A DNA stretch of 64,000 nt, from contig JAYTWR010000083.1 in assembly GCA_043743335.1 (NCBI GenBank), positions 1 through 64,000 of the forward strand, read 5' to 3'. Of this stretch, positions 33,781-41,964 are shown in pieces (position 1 is the stretch's first letter; each line of letters begins with the position of its first letter). This stretch comes from UBA5216 sp043743335. GTDB lineage: Bacteria; Pseudomonadota; Gammaproteobacteria; Burkholderiales; SG8-41. A program made the translations under genes and the position numbers. Under the pieces are notes generated by a model. That model did not search any database. It saw only the letters and a program-made list of their open reading frames with translations, and had not been told where the DNA came from.

Positions 33781-34441
33781 AGCCGGCAAGGCGTGGCGCT
33801 TGCTGCTGGGCTTGCCGAAAACGCTGATCTTTAATTTTCGTTATTTCCCGTTCGCCAAAGCGTGCCGCCTGCCGGTGTTGGTGTCGCATCGCGTGAAGCT
33901 GGTGAAGCTGGGCGGCTCGGTGACACTGGCGTCGTATCGCTTCGGCAGTGTGCGGCTGGGCCCGGCGGATGTGGATGTGTTCCCTGACGGCGGCCGCCCC
34001 GGCGTGTGGCGCGTGGAGGGCCGCGTGCGGCTGGGCGATGGCGTGCGCATCGGGCCCGGCACGAGCGTGGTGTGTACGGGCCTGCTCGACATCGCCGACA
34101 ACGTGCTGACGAATGCGCGCGTGTCGCTGTATTGCGCCAAGCACATTGCGATTGGGCGCGACACGCTGATTTCCTGGGACGCGACCCTCATCGACCACGA
34201 TTTTCATAAGCTCTACGACGCCGACAACATCTGGATTAACCCGCCAGCGGCCATCACCATCGGCGAGCGTTGCTGGATCGGTTTTGGCGCGGCCATCGTG
34301 AAAGACACGCGGCTGGCCGCCGGCACGGTGATCGGCGCTGGCGCGGTGGTGCGCGGCGATTTTAACGACCCTAATTGCGTGCTGAGCGGCAACCCGGCGC
34401 GGCTGGTGCGGCGTGGTGTGCTGCGTGATGCTGCGCTATAA
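33767..34441 (+). CDS. Left-handed beta-helix (hexapeptide) acyltransferase
   Basis: This 224-residue protein has hexapeptide repeats from about residue 75 on (VRLGDGVRIGPGTSVVCTG, ISWDATLIDHDFH, ITIGERCWIGFGAAIVKDTR), ending in the typical LSGNPARLVRRG of WbbJ/maltose O-acetyltransferase-like sugar acetyltransferases. The conserved DHDFH histidine is the expected catalytic base. It starts inside msbA and probably O-acetylates a cell-surface sugar made by this cluster. Confidence 0.88.
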   Translation: MLLREAGKAWRLLLGLPKTLIFNFRYFPFAKACRLPVLVSHRVKLVKLGGSVTLASYRFGSVRLGPADVDVFPDGGRPGVWRVEGRVRLGDGVRIGPGTSVVCTGLLDIADNVLTNARVSLYCAKHIAIGRDTLISWDATLIDHDFHKLYDADNIWINPPAAITIGERCWIGFGAAIVKDTRLAAGTVIGAGAVVRGDFNDPNCVLSGNPARLVRRGVLRDAAL

Positions 34442-34460
34442 GCCGCTCGGAAAATTCCGT

Positions 34461-34477
34461 ATAATCAAATACCTACG
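34461..34477 (-). repeat. Dispersed AT-rich motif, short variant
   Basis: The minus strand reads CGTAGGTATTTGATTAT, upstream of the GT2 start. Confidence 0.5.
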
Positions 34478-34515
34478 TAGGTTTTGCCACGTAGTTTTTC
34501 CGATAACACACACCC

Positions 34516-35466
34516 ATGCCGATCAGCCATACCCTGATTATTCCGGTTTACCGCAACGAGGCCTTCCTGCCGGAGGTGTTGCTGGCGGTGCAGGAAATCA
34601 GTGCGCAAACCAAGGGAAGTGTAGAAGTGGTGTTCGTGGTGGACGGCAGCCCGGATAACTCTGAACCCTGGCTGGCGCAGCATTTGCCTGCGTTTGCCGT
34701 GCCGTCGCAGTTGATTGCGCTGTCGCGTAATTTTGGGTCGTTTACCGCGGTGCGTACCGGCTTGGCGGCGGCGCGCGGCGAATACATTGCGGTGATGGCG
34801 GCGGATTTGCAGGAGCCGCCCGAATTGATGGTGGCGTTTTTCAACAGCCTCGCTCAAGGACACGATGTGGTGATCGGTACGCGCAGTGCACGCGACGATC
34901 CGGCGGCGAGCCAATTCTCCGCACGCGTATTCTGGCGCTTGTATCGCTGGCTGGTGCAGCCGGAAATTCCGGCGTCGGGCGTGGATGTTTTCGCGGTATC
35001 GCGCCGCGCGCGTGATGCGCTACTGCAACTCGACGAAGCGCACAGCTCGCTGATTGCGCAATTATTCTGGATCGGCTTTCCGCGCGCAGAGGTTCCCTAC
35101 GCGCGGCGCGTACGCAAATACGGCAGCAGCGGCTGGACATGGCGCGGCAAGGCCAAGTATTTGCTCGACAGTATTTTTTCGTTCACCGCGATTCCGATTA
35201 CGCTGCTGATGCTGATCGGCTTTGCCGGCACGATAGGATTCCTGCTACTGGGCTTGGCGTTGATGGGCGCGCGCCTGCTCAACGTCATTGCGGTGCCGGG
35301 CTACACGGCGATTATGGTCACCCTACTATTTTCAGCGTCGTTGATTCTGCTGGGGCTGGGCATCGTCGGCAGTTATGTGTGGCGCGCCTACGAAAATACC
35401 AAACGCCGACCGCTGGGCCTAGTGCGCGACCGAGCGCAGTTTAATGATCCGACGCGGCATGGATAG
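34516..35466 (+). CDS. Family 2 glycosyltransferase, polyprenyl-phosphate sugar transferase type
   Basis: This 316-residue protein has an N-terminal GT-A domain with IIPVYRNEAFLPEVL, FVVDGSPDNSE and the metal-binding VMAADLQEPPEL. The C-terminal end has two membrane helices (about 230-255 and 265-290), the GtrB/DPM1-like arrangement. Such enzymes load a sugar from a nucleotide donor onto undecaprenyl phosphate. The next gene encodes GtrA, the usual partner, and overlaps it by 23 bases. The sugar may be the amino-deoxyhexose made by the downstream genes. Confidence 0.92.
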   Translation: MPISHTLIIPVYRNEAFLPEVLLAVQEISAQTKGSVEVVFVVDGSPDNSEPWLAQHLPAFAVPSQLIALSRNFGSFTAVRTGLAAARGEYIAVMAADLQEPPELMVAFFNSLAQGHDVVIGTRSARDDPAASQFSARVFWRLYRWLVQPEIPASGVDVFAVSRRARDALLQLDEAHSSLIAQLFWIGFPRAEVPYARRVRKYGSSGWTWRGKAKYLLDSIFSFTAIPITLLMLIGFAGTIGFLLLGLALMGARLLNVIAVPGYTAIMVTLLFSASLILLGLGIVGSYVWRAYENTKRRPLGLVRDRAQFNDPTRHG

Positions 35467-35857
35467 CGCGCTGAATCCTACAAGCCCGCGTGCGCAGGTG
35501 CTGCGGTTTATCGCCGCCGGCATTGGTAACACATTGATTTCATTGGGATTTTATCAGGCGGCTTTGTTTATGGTGGGGTATTGGGTCGCTTACGTTTCGG
35601 CTTATGTGGTCGGCGTGGCCCTTGCTTACTATCTTTACGCGCGACATGTGTTCATGGCGCAAACCAGCGGGCGCGGGTTTGCCGCCTTTGTCCTTTTTTA
35701 CGCAGCGGCGGGGCTGCTGGGCGGCACCATCAACGCTGCGTTGATCGACGGATTGGGTTGGCCCGCGCGATGGGCTATTTTTGTCACGGTTTCGCTGATG
35801 TTGCCGGTTAACTATGTCGGGTCGCGCTGGTGTTTGCTCGGCAAGGAACGCGGCTGA
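35444..35857 (+). CDS. GtrA-like family membrane protein
   Basis: At 137 residues with four membrane helices, it has the GtrA pattern (FIAAGIGNTLISLGFYQAAL near the start, NYVGSRWCLLG near the end). GtrA proteins are thought to flip undecaprenyl-phosphate-linked sugars. Two starts are possible (35444 or 35459), both inside the GT2 gene. The stop overlaps the ATG of the next gene by one base. Confidence 0.92.
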   Translation: MIRRGMDSALNPTSPRAQVLRFIAAGIGNTLISLGFYQAALFMVGYWVAYVSAYVVGVALAYYLYARHVFMAQTSGRGFAAFVLFYAAAGLLGGTINAALIDGLGWPARWAIFVTVSLMLPVNYVGSRWCLLGKERG

Positions 35858-36270
35858 TGCTAGCGCGCTACATGGATTTGCCGGTACGCGGCGACGACGA
35901 CGGCTGGCTGGTTGCGCTGGAAGAAAATAAAACCGTTCCGTTTACCCTCAAGCGCGTCTATTACATTTTTGGCACGCGCGCTGGCGTGCGCCGCGGCAAG
36001 CACGCACATCATGCCCTGAGACAATTGATGGTCTGCATCGCTGGCCATTGCACGGTGTTACTCGACGACGGCGCGCAGCGTGAAGACGTGCGGCTTGATG
36101 CTAACAACTCGCACAATCGGGGCTTGTTCATCGATCCGTTGGTGTGGCACGAGATGTACGAATTCTCCAACGATTGCGTGCTGCTGGTGCTGGCAGACGG
36201 CCGCTACGATGCGACGGATTACATCCGCGACTATGACGCGTTCAAAACCTTTTGCAAGGGGGCAGAATGA
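35857..36270 (+). CDS. FdtA/WxcM-like dTDP-sugar 3,4-ketoisomerase
   Basis: This 137-residue cupin has a beta-barrel with YIFGTRAGVRRGKHAHHALR (metal- or substrate-site histidines), MVCIAGHCTVLLDDG and LFIDPLVWHEMYEFS. FdtA isomerises dTDP-4-keto-6-deoxyglucose to the 3-keto galacto form. QdtA makes the gluco form, and sequence reading alone cannot separate them. With the aminotransferase and the GNAT gene it makes dTDP-Fuc3NAc or dTDP-Qui3NAc. It overlaps GtrA by one base and the GNAT gene by 4. Confidence 0.9.
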   Translation: MLARYMDLPVRGDDDGWLVALEENKTVPFTLKRVYYIFGTRAGVRRGKHAHHALRQLMVCIAGHCTVLLDDGAQREDVRLDANNSHNRGLFIDPLVWHEMYEFSNDCVLLVLADGRYDATDYIRDYDAFKTFCKGAE

Positions 36271-36851
36271 GCCTAGTAGCTGCCAACCCGGTTATCCGCA
36301 AAGCACGACGCTTGGTCGGACATCGACTGGTGTTGCGCAACGCCGAGGTGCGAGACGCGGCGTTTTTGGTGGCGCTGCGCACCGATGCACGCAAGCGTCG
36401 CTACATCTCGGCCACCAGCGCGGAACTCGCACCGCAAATCGCGTGGCTCACCCAATATGCCAGCCGCGCCAACGATGCCTATTTTGTCGTTGAAACGCCA
36501 GCGGGCGAAGCGCTCGGGACCATTCGTTTATATGATCCAGACGGCGATGCCTTTTGTTTCGGCAGTTGGGTGATGAAAGACGGTGCGCCTGCCAGCGCGG
36601 CTGTTGAGGCGCTGGTGATGGTGTATCACTATGCGCTGTATACGTTGGGCTTTAACCGATCCTACTTCGCGGTGCGCAAGGAAAATCGCACGGTTTGGCG
36701 CTTTATGGAAAGCTTCGGCGGTGTGCGCACGCGTGAAACGGATATCGATTTTTGGTATGAGACCCAACGCGCGCCGGTGCTGGCCTCTTTTACGCGTTAT
36801 CGCCGCCTTTTGCCCCACGGCATTCAGGTAATTCATGATTCCTTTTCTTGA
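36267..36851 (+). CDS. GNAT-family N-acetyltransferase
   Basis: This 194-residue acetyltransferase has LVLRNAEVRDAAFLVALRTD near the start and the acetyl-CoA part YALYTLGFNRSYFAVRKENR, then FMESFGGVRTRETDIDFWYE. It is the likely N-acetyltransferase for the 3-amino-3,6-dideoxyhexose, although known FdtC enzymes use another fold. The call therefore rests on gene order. The ATG is preceded by AAGGGGGCAGA and overlaps the FdtA-like stop (ATGA). It overlaps the aminotransferase by 17 bases. Confidence 0.85.
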   Translation: MSLVAANPVIRKARRLVGHRLVLRNAEVRDAAFLVALRTDARKRRYISATSAELAPQIAWLTQYASRANDAYFVVETPAGEALGTIRLYDPDGDAFCFGSWVMKDGAPASAAVEALVMVYHYALYTLGFNRSYFAVRKENRTVWRFMESFGGVRTRETDIDFWYETQRAPVLASFTRYRRLLPHGIQVIHDSFS

Positions 36852-37947
36852 TCTGCACGCCATTAACACCCGCGATCGTGACGCGCTGATCGCTGCCTTC
36901 ACGCGCGTGCTCGACAGCGGCTGGTATGTGCTGGGCAAAGAAGTCGAGGCTTTCGAGCGCGAGTACGCCGCCTATTGCGGCACGCGGCATTGCGTGGGCG
37001 TCGGTAACGGGCTGGAGGCGCTGGTGCTGGTGCTGCGCGCCTGGATGCAGCTTGGCGTGATGCAAACGGGCGATGAAGTGATTGTGCCGGCCAACACTTA
37101 CATCGCCACGATACTCGCGATCACCGAAAACGGTTTGACACCGGTATTGGTAGAGCCGGATGAAGCCACGTTCAATCTGAATCCGGCGTTGATCGAAGCA
37201 CACCTCAGCGCGCGCACCAAGGCGATCCTGCCGGTGCATTTGTATGGCCAAACGGCGAACATGACGGCTATCAACGCCATCGCGCGCAAACACGGACTCA
37301 AGGTGCTGGAAGACAGCGCGCAGGCGCAAGGTGCGCGGCATGCCGGCGTGCGCGCTGGGGCCTTGGGTCATGCGGGAGACGCCAGCGGACACAGCTTTTT
37401 CCCCAGCAAGAATTTCGGCGCGCTGGGTGACGGCGGCGCTGTGACCACCGACGACGATGCCTTGGCTGATACGCTGCGCGCCTTGCGTAATTACGGCTCG
37501 CATCGCAAGTACGCGAATCTGTACAAAGGCGTCAACAGCCGTCTCGATGAACTGCAAGCCGCGCTATTGCGCGTAAAGCTGCCGCACCTAGACGCCGACA
37601 ATCAGCGCCGTCGCGCGATTGCGCAGCGCTATTTGAATGAAATTCGCCACCCGCACATCCGTTTGCCGGTGGTGGGCAACAAGAATGACCCGGTGTGGCA
37701 TGTGTTTGTGGTTCGCTCGCCGAATCGGGATGCTTTGCAAAAACATTTGTCGGACGCCGGCATCGGCACGCTGATTCACTACCCAGTGCCGCCACATCAG
37801 CAGCCCGCCTATCGCGAGTGGAACAACCGCTCGTATCCGGTCACCGAGGCGATACATCGCGAGGTGTTGAGCCTGCCCATCAGCCCGGTGATGGATGAGG
37901 CGCAGATCGCCGCGGTGATCGCCGCATGCCATTCATGGCCGGTGTAA
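36835..37947 (+). CDS. DegT/DnrJ/EryC1/StrS-family sugar aminotransferase (FdtB-like)
   Basis: This 370-residue PLP enzyme has the PLP lysine in HSFFPSKNFGALGDGGAV (about K192), EDSAQAQGARHAG, and RNYGSHRKYANLYKGVNSRL. It transfers an amino group from glutamate to a keto-sugar nucleotide, here probably dTDP-3-keto-6-deoxyhexose, given the ketoisomerase two genes upstream. The length is standard. It overlaps the GNAT gene. Confidence 0.93.
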   Translation: MIPFLDLHAINTRDRDALIAAFTRVLDSGWYVLGKEVEAFEREYAAYCGTRHCVGVGNGLEALVLVLRAWMQLGVMQTGDEVIVPANTYIATILAITENGLTPVLVEPDEATFNLNPALIEAHLSARTKAILPVHLYGQTANMTAINAIARKHGLKVLEDSAQAQGARHAGVRAGALGHAGDASGHSFFPSKNFGALGDGGAVTTDDDALADTLRALRNYGSHRKYANLYKGVNSRLDELQAALLRVKLPHLDADNQRRRAIAQRYLNEIRHPHIRLPVVGNKNDPVWHVFVVRSPNRDALQKHLSDAGIGTLIHYPVPPHQQPAYREWNNRSYPVTEAIHREVLSLPISPVMDEAQIAAVIAACHSWPV

Positions 37948-37998
37948 CAGCGTAGCGACTTAGCACCTTGGCAACTTAGCGAAACAGGCATCGCGGCT

Positions 37999-39537
37999 AT
38001 GCTGTTTAATTCATTCTCGTTCATTTTTGCCTTTTTACCGCTGGCGCTGGGCGGATTTTTTTTCTTGGGGCGGCGCAGTCCGCTGCTGGCGGCGGCGTGG
38101 CTTACGCTGGTCTCGCTGTTTTTTTATGGCTGGTGGAACCCCAAGTACGTAGCGCTGCTCGCACTGTCGATGGCGTTCAACTACCGCGTGGGCCTGGCGC
38201 TGGCGCTGTCACGTTCGCGCCGTGTGCTGACTTTTGCCTTGGTAGCGAACCTGTCGCTGCTGGCGTACTACAAATACGCGAACTTCTTTGTGGAGAACCT
38301 CAACACCACGCTGCAAACGCAGTGGAGTGTGGGCGACATCATTTTACCTTTGGGTATTTCGTTTTTTACCTTCACGCAAATCGCTTTTCTGGTGGACGCG
38401 TATCAGGGCAAGGTGCGCGAGGTCAGCTTTGTGCACTACGCGCTGTTCGTAACGTATTTTCCGCATTTGATCGCGGGGCCCATATTGCATCACGCAGAAA
38501 TGATGCCGCAGTTTGCGCGGCGCGAAATTTACACCCCGCACGCCGCGAATCTGGCAGCAGGGGTGACGCTGTTTGTGTTGGGGCTGGCGAAGAAGGTGTT
38601 GATCGCAGATGAGGTCGGCAACTATGTCGCGCCGTTTTTCGATGCCGCGCGCAGCGGTGCGCCACTGACGTTTTTAGAGGCTTGGTGCGGCGCGCTGGCG
38701 TATACCTTTCAGTTGTACTTTGATTTTTCAGGGTATTCCGACATGGCGGTGGGCCTGTCGCTGCTATTCGGCGTGCGGCTGCCGGTGAATTTTCACTCAC
38801 CGTACAAGGCGCTGAACATCATTGATTTCTGGCGGCGCTGGCACATGACGCTGTCGCGGTTTTTGCGTGACTATCTGTATGTGTCGCTGGGCGGCAATCG
38901 CAAAGGGCCGTCGCGGCGCTACATCAACCTGCTGCTCACCATGGTGCTTGGCGGCTTGTGGCACGGCGCGGGCTGGACGTTTGTGCTGTGGGGCGCGCTG
39001 CACGGCGTTTATCTGTGCGTAAATCACGGCTGGCGCGCGCTGCGCATGAAGCTCGGCCATGATTTGACGCGTTCAAGCGCCGTCGGTCGCACGCTCGCCT
39101 GTGCGATCACCTTTGCTGCGGTGGTGGTGGCGTGGGTGGTGTTTCGCGCCGACAGCTTGGCCACCGCGAGCGTGATGCTGCAAGGCATGGCGGGGCTCAA
39201 CGGTTTTGCGCTGCCCGATCACTGGCTGCCGAAGTGGGGCGCATTGGGCGCGTGGCTGGCAGCACACGGGGTGATGTTCAACGACGCGCGCGGCATGGTG
39301 ACCGCCGGGCTGGTGTATTGGCTGGTGATTTTGCTGGCCGTGGTGTGGTTCGCGCCGAATACGCAGCAAATCATGGCCAGCGCGCAACCCGCGCTGGGGG
39401 TGCCCGCAGATAGTGCCCCGGCGCGGCGTTTGCTGTGGCGGCCTTCGGCTTGGTTGGCGGTGCCGTTTGCGCTGCTGGCGATTGTGATTGTGGTGAACCT
39501 GCACAAGAAATCTGAGTTTCTTTATTTTCAGTTTTGA
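37999..39537 (+). CDS. MBOAT-family O-acyltransferase (AlgI/DltB-like)
   Basis: This 512-residue integral membrane protein has about 10-12 helices. It carries the MBOAT signatures LPLGISFFTFTQIAFLVDAY, YFDFSGYSDMAVGLSLLFG, WHMTLSRFLRDYLYVSLGGN and the catalytic-His region GLWHGAGWTFVLWGALHG. AlgI/DltB-type proteins pass acyl groups from the cytoplasm to periplasmic glycans, normally with an SGNH-type periplasmic partner. Two candidate partners follow directly. It starts 51 bp after the aminotransferase. Confidence 0.95.
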   Translation: MLFNSFSFIFAFLPLALGGFFFLGRRSPLLAAAWLTLVSLFFYGWWNPKYVALLALSMAFNYRVGLALALSRSRRVLTFALVANLSLLAYYKYANFFVENLNTTLQTQWSVGDIILPLGISFFTFTQIAFLVDAYQGKVREVSFVHYALFVTYFPHLIAGPILHHAEMMPQFARREIYTPHAANLAAGVTLFVLGLAKKVLIADEVGNYVAPFFDAARSGAPLTFLEAWCGALAYTFQLYFDFSGYSDMAVGLSLLFGVRLPVNFHSPYKALNIIDFWRRWHMTLSRFLRDYLYVSLGGNRKGPSRRYINLLLTMVLGGLWHGAGWTFVLWGALHGVYLCVNHGWRALRMKLGHDLTRSSAVGRTLACAITFAAVVVAWVVFRADSLATASVMLQGMAGLNGFALPDHWLPKWGALGAWLAAHGVMFNDARGMVTAGLVYWLVILLAVVWFAPNTQQIMASAQPALGVPADSAPARRLLWRPSAWLAVPFALLAIVIVVNLHKKSEFLYFQF

Positions 39538-39541
39538 CGCC

Positions 39542-40750
39542 GTGTTGCGAGAAAAGCGCTATCTAATTGTTTTTATTGGTTTATTCGCTATCGTGCTGGG
39601 GACGGTGCTGGCGTTGAACCTGTTGCTGGGCGAGCGCGGGCTAGGCAGCGCGCTGGCGGTGCGGCACGCCAGCGCGTGGCAGCAGGCGACGCAGGGCGTG
39701 ACGTTTCCGCCGCCCCTGACGCGGGCGCGGGCGTTCAAGGCGCATCGCCTAGCGGACCGGCAGTCGGAGATCAACACGCTGGTGCTGGGCGCGTCGTCGT
39801 TGATGGGGGTGACGCAGGCGATGTTTCCACCGCCGATGCGTATCTATAATTTTAGTCTGACCGCCAACGCGATCCCGGCGGTGGTGGCGGAGGCGGAATA
39901 CCTCGAGCGGCACGCGCCGCATATTCGTCATTTCGTTATCGGTCTGGATTGGGCCGTCGGCATGATTTATTTGCCGGATACCGTGCCCGCGATGGATTTG
40001 TCGCCCGCGTCAACGCTCGCGAACTTCGGTGCGGTTGCTGTGCCGTTGTCGCACAAAGTGGTTAATGCCTTGTCCGCGCCCACGGTCAAAACCCTGCTGG
40101 TCGCGTTGCGCGCCGCGCTGCTGTCGGCGCAGCCCCTGACCCGCTTGCATCAGACGTTTTTCGAGCTGGCCAGCGCGGATTACCGCTGTGCCGACGGCGC
40201 GCCCGCACGCGACTATGATGTGATGAGCCGCGGCCAGTGTTTGGGTTTTCGCCACGACGGCAGTTGGACATTTGCCGGCGAAGCGCACTTGACCGAAGCA
40301 CGGGCGCAAGTGTTGGCGCGCGCAGCAGCCACGCCGAGCTCCCAGTTTGCAAAATACCTGTGCATGACTGGCGGTGAGCCGGATGCTGCGGTGCTGCGCC
40401 GCTTGGGTGCGTTCGCGCAGCGCTTTACCGGTGGCGGCGGCCGTGTGGTGTTTATCCTGACGCCGTTAATCCCCGGCATGGAACAGGAGATGCTGAAAGT
40501 GGACGCCTCGCGGCGCTGCCTGGTTCGCACCAAAGCTGCGCTAGACACGTGGGCGCGCGCGCATGGGGTGACGGTGATTGATGCGGGCGCTTCGGAGCAT
40601 TTTGGCTGCAAGGCGGCAGATTTTCTGGATGAAAATCATGCGTGGCCAGCGTGCCATGCGCGAATTTTAGGGCGCTATGCGCGAGATCAGGCGCGTCTGC
40701 CGATACCGGCAGGCTTGTATCAGCCGACCCGCGCGGAGCCACTATCATGA
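39542..40750 (+). CDS. Membrane-anchored SGNH-like (AlgJ/DltD-like) protein, copy 1
   Basis: This 402-residue protein has one N-terminal membrane helix (about residues 5-27). The periplasmic domain has block-I-like INTLVLGASSLMG (Ser in GASS), FVIGLDWAVGMIY, and a C-terminal ADFLDENHAWPACHARILGR that resembles the block-V DxxH dyad. This suggests an O-acetyltransferase or esterase partner of the MBOAT protein, 4 bp upstream. It starts with GTG, and a copy of the AT-rich motif encodes YLIVFIG in the helix. A paralogue follows. Confidence 0.75.
   Translation: MLREKRYLIVFIGLFAIVLGTVLALNLLLGERGLGSALAVRHASAWQQATQGVTFPPPLTRARAFKAHRLADRQSEINTLVLGASSLMGVTQAMFPPPMRIYNFSLTANAIPAVVAEAEYLERHAPHIRHFVIGLDWAVGMIYLPDTVPAMDLSPASTLANFGAVAVPLSHKVVNALSAPTVKTLLVALRAALLSAQPLTRLHQTFFELASADYRCADGAPARDYDVMSRGQCLGFRHDGSWTFAGEAHLTEARAQVLARAAATPSSQFAKYLCMTGGEPDAAVLRRLGAFAQRFTGGGGRVVFILTPLIPGMEQEMLKVDASRRCLVRTKAALDTWARAHGVTVIDAGASEHFGCKAADFLDENHAWPACHARILGRYARDQARLPIPAGLYQPTRAEPLS
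39559..39580 (+). repeat. Dispersed AT-rich motif in coding sequence
   Basis: CTATCTAATTGTTTTTATTG encodes part of the membrane helix of SGNH-like copy 1. Confidence 0.65.
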
Positions 40751-41964
40751 TGGCGGGCGCTGGCAACGGTAAGCGGTATCTTATTGTTTTTACGGGGGTT
40801 TTTATTGCCGTCGTCGTAGCGATTCTGCTGCTGAATGGGCAGCTCGGCGAGCGCAGTTTGGGCAGCGCCGCGGTGTTGCGCGACGCCAGCGCGTGGCAGC
40901 AGGCGACGCAAGGGGTGACCTACGCGCCGCCGATTACCGACACCCGTCCGTTCAAAGTGTTGCGCTTGGCGGATCGTTTGCCGGAGGTGAATACGCTGGT
41001 GTTGGGCTCGTCTACGGTGATGGGGATTACCGCGAATCTGCTGCCGGTGGAACGGCGTCTGTATAACTTCAGTTTGACCGGCAACAGCACGGCGGCTGTC
41101 GTCGCGGAAGCGGATGCCGTGGAACGCACGCCGGGGTTGAGCAGCCACATTCAATGGCTGCTGATTGGCCTTGATTGGTCGGTAGGGCAAATTTATCAAA
41201 GGGATGCCGTGACTGCGGTGGATTTTTCGGTGGCCAGCGCACAACAGGCTTTTACCTCGCGCAAAATGCCGTGGTTCAAGCGCGCCGAGGACGCGTTGAC
41301 CTGGCCGCGCGTGGTGAATTTGATGAAGGTGGTGCGCGCGGCGTTGGCGTCTGTGGCACCGGTGACCGCGCTGCAACACACGCTGTTTGACGTGGCCGGC
41401 GAGCCGTATCGCTGCGACGATGGCACGGTGGCGCGCGACTACGACACGCAAAATCCCGGCTGGTGCCGCGGCTACCGATACGACGGCAGTTGGACCTTTG
41501 CGCGCGATACGCGCTTGAGCGCCGCACAGGCCGCGACTTTGGCGCTGGCTGCGGCGGCACCGAGTTCGAAGTATGCGAAATCCGTGTGCGCGGCGGCGGG
41601 TGTGCCCAACGCGGCCTATTTGCGCCGCTTGGGTGAGGCCGCACAGCGGCTGGCGACGCGCGACGGTCGCATGATTTTTTTGTTGCCGCCGTTGGCGCCG
41701 GGCGTGGAGCAGGCGCTGCTGAACGCGCCGCAGCTAAAGCCATGCCTTGCGCGCACCAAAACCGCGTTGCACGAATGGGGCGTGCTTTATCAGGTGAGCA
41801 TTATCGATGCGGGTGCGTCGGAACGTTTTGGTTGCGCGCCGGGTGAGTTTTCGGATGAGCATCATGCGTATCCAGAGTGCTATGCGCGCGTGTTGGGGCG
41901 ATACTTTGCTGCTGTCGCGCAAGGTCGCGTGGCGCATGGGCTATATACAGCGGGGGCGAAGTGA
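40747..41964 (+). CDS. Membrane-anchored SGNH-like (AlgJ/DltD-like) protein, copy 2
   Basis: A 405-residue tandem paralogue of the previous gene, collinear along its whole length. The N-terminal helix KRYLIVFTGVFIAVVVAILL, then NTLVLGSSTVMG, WLLIGLDWSVGQIYQ, and C-terminal GEFSDEHHAYPECYARVLGR are shared. The serine motif differs (GSSTVMG against GASSLMG), while the Asp-x-x-His pair is kept as DEHH. Two copies may serve different acyl donors, acceptors or positions. It overlaps copy 1 by 4 bases and the glycosyltransferase by 4 bases. Confidence 0.75.
   Translation: MMAGAGNGKRYLIVFTGVFIAVVVAILLLNGQLGERSLGSAAVLRDASAWQQATQGVTYAPPITDTRPFKVLRLADRLPEVNTLVLGSSTVMGITANLLPVERRLYNFSLTGNSTAAVVAEADAVERTPGLSSHIQWLLIGLDWSVGQIYQRDAVTAVDFSVASAQQAFTSRKMPWFKRAEDALTWPRVVNLMKVVRAALASVAPVTALQHTLFDVAGEPYRCDDGTVARDYDTQNPGWCRGYRYDGSWTFARDTRLSAAQAATLALAAAAPSSKYAKSVCAAAGVPNAAYLRRLGEAAQRLATRDGRMIFLLPPLAPGVEQALLNAPQLKPCLARTKTALHEWGVLYQVSIIDAGASERFGCAPGEFSDEHHAYPECYARVLGRYFAAVAQGRVAHGLYTAGAK
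40776..40796 (+). repeat. Dispersed AT-rich motif in coding sequence, weak copy
   Basis: GTATCTTATTGTTTTTACGG sits at the position equivalent to 39559-39580, so shared descent of the two paralogues may explain it. Confidence 0.4.
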
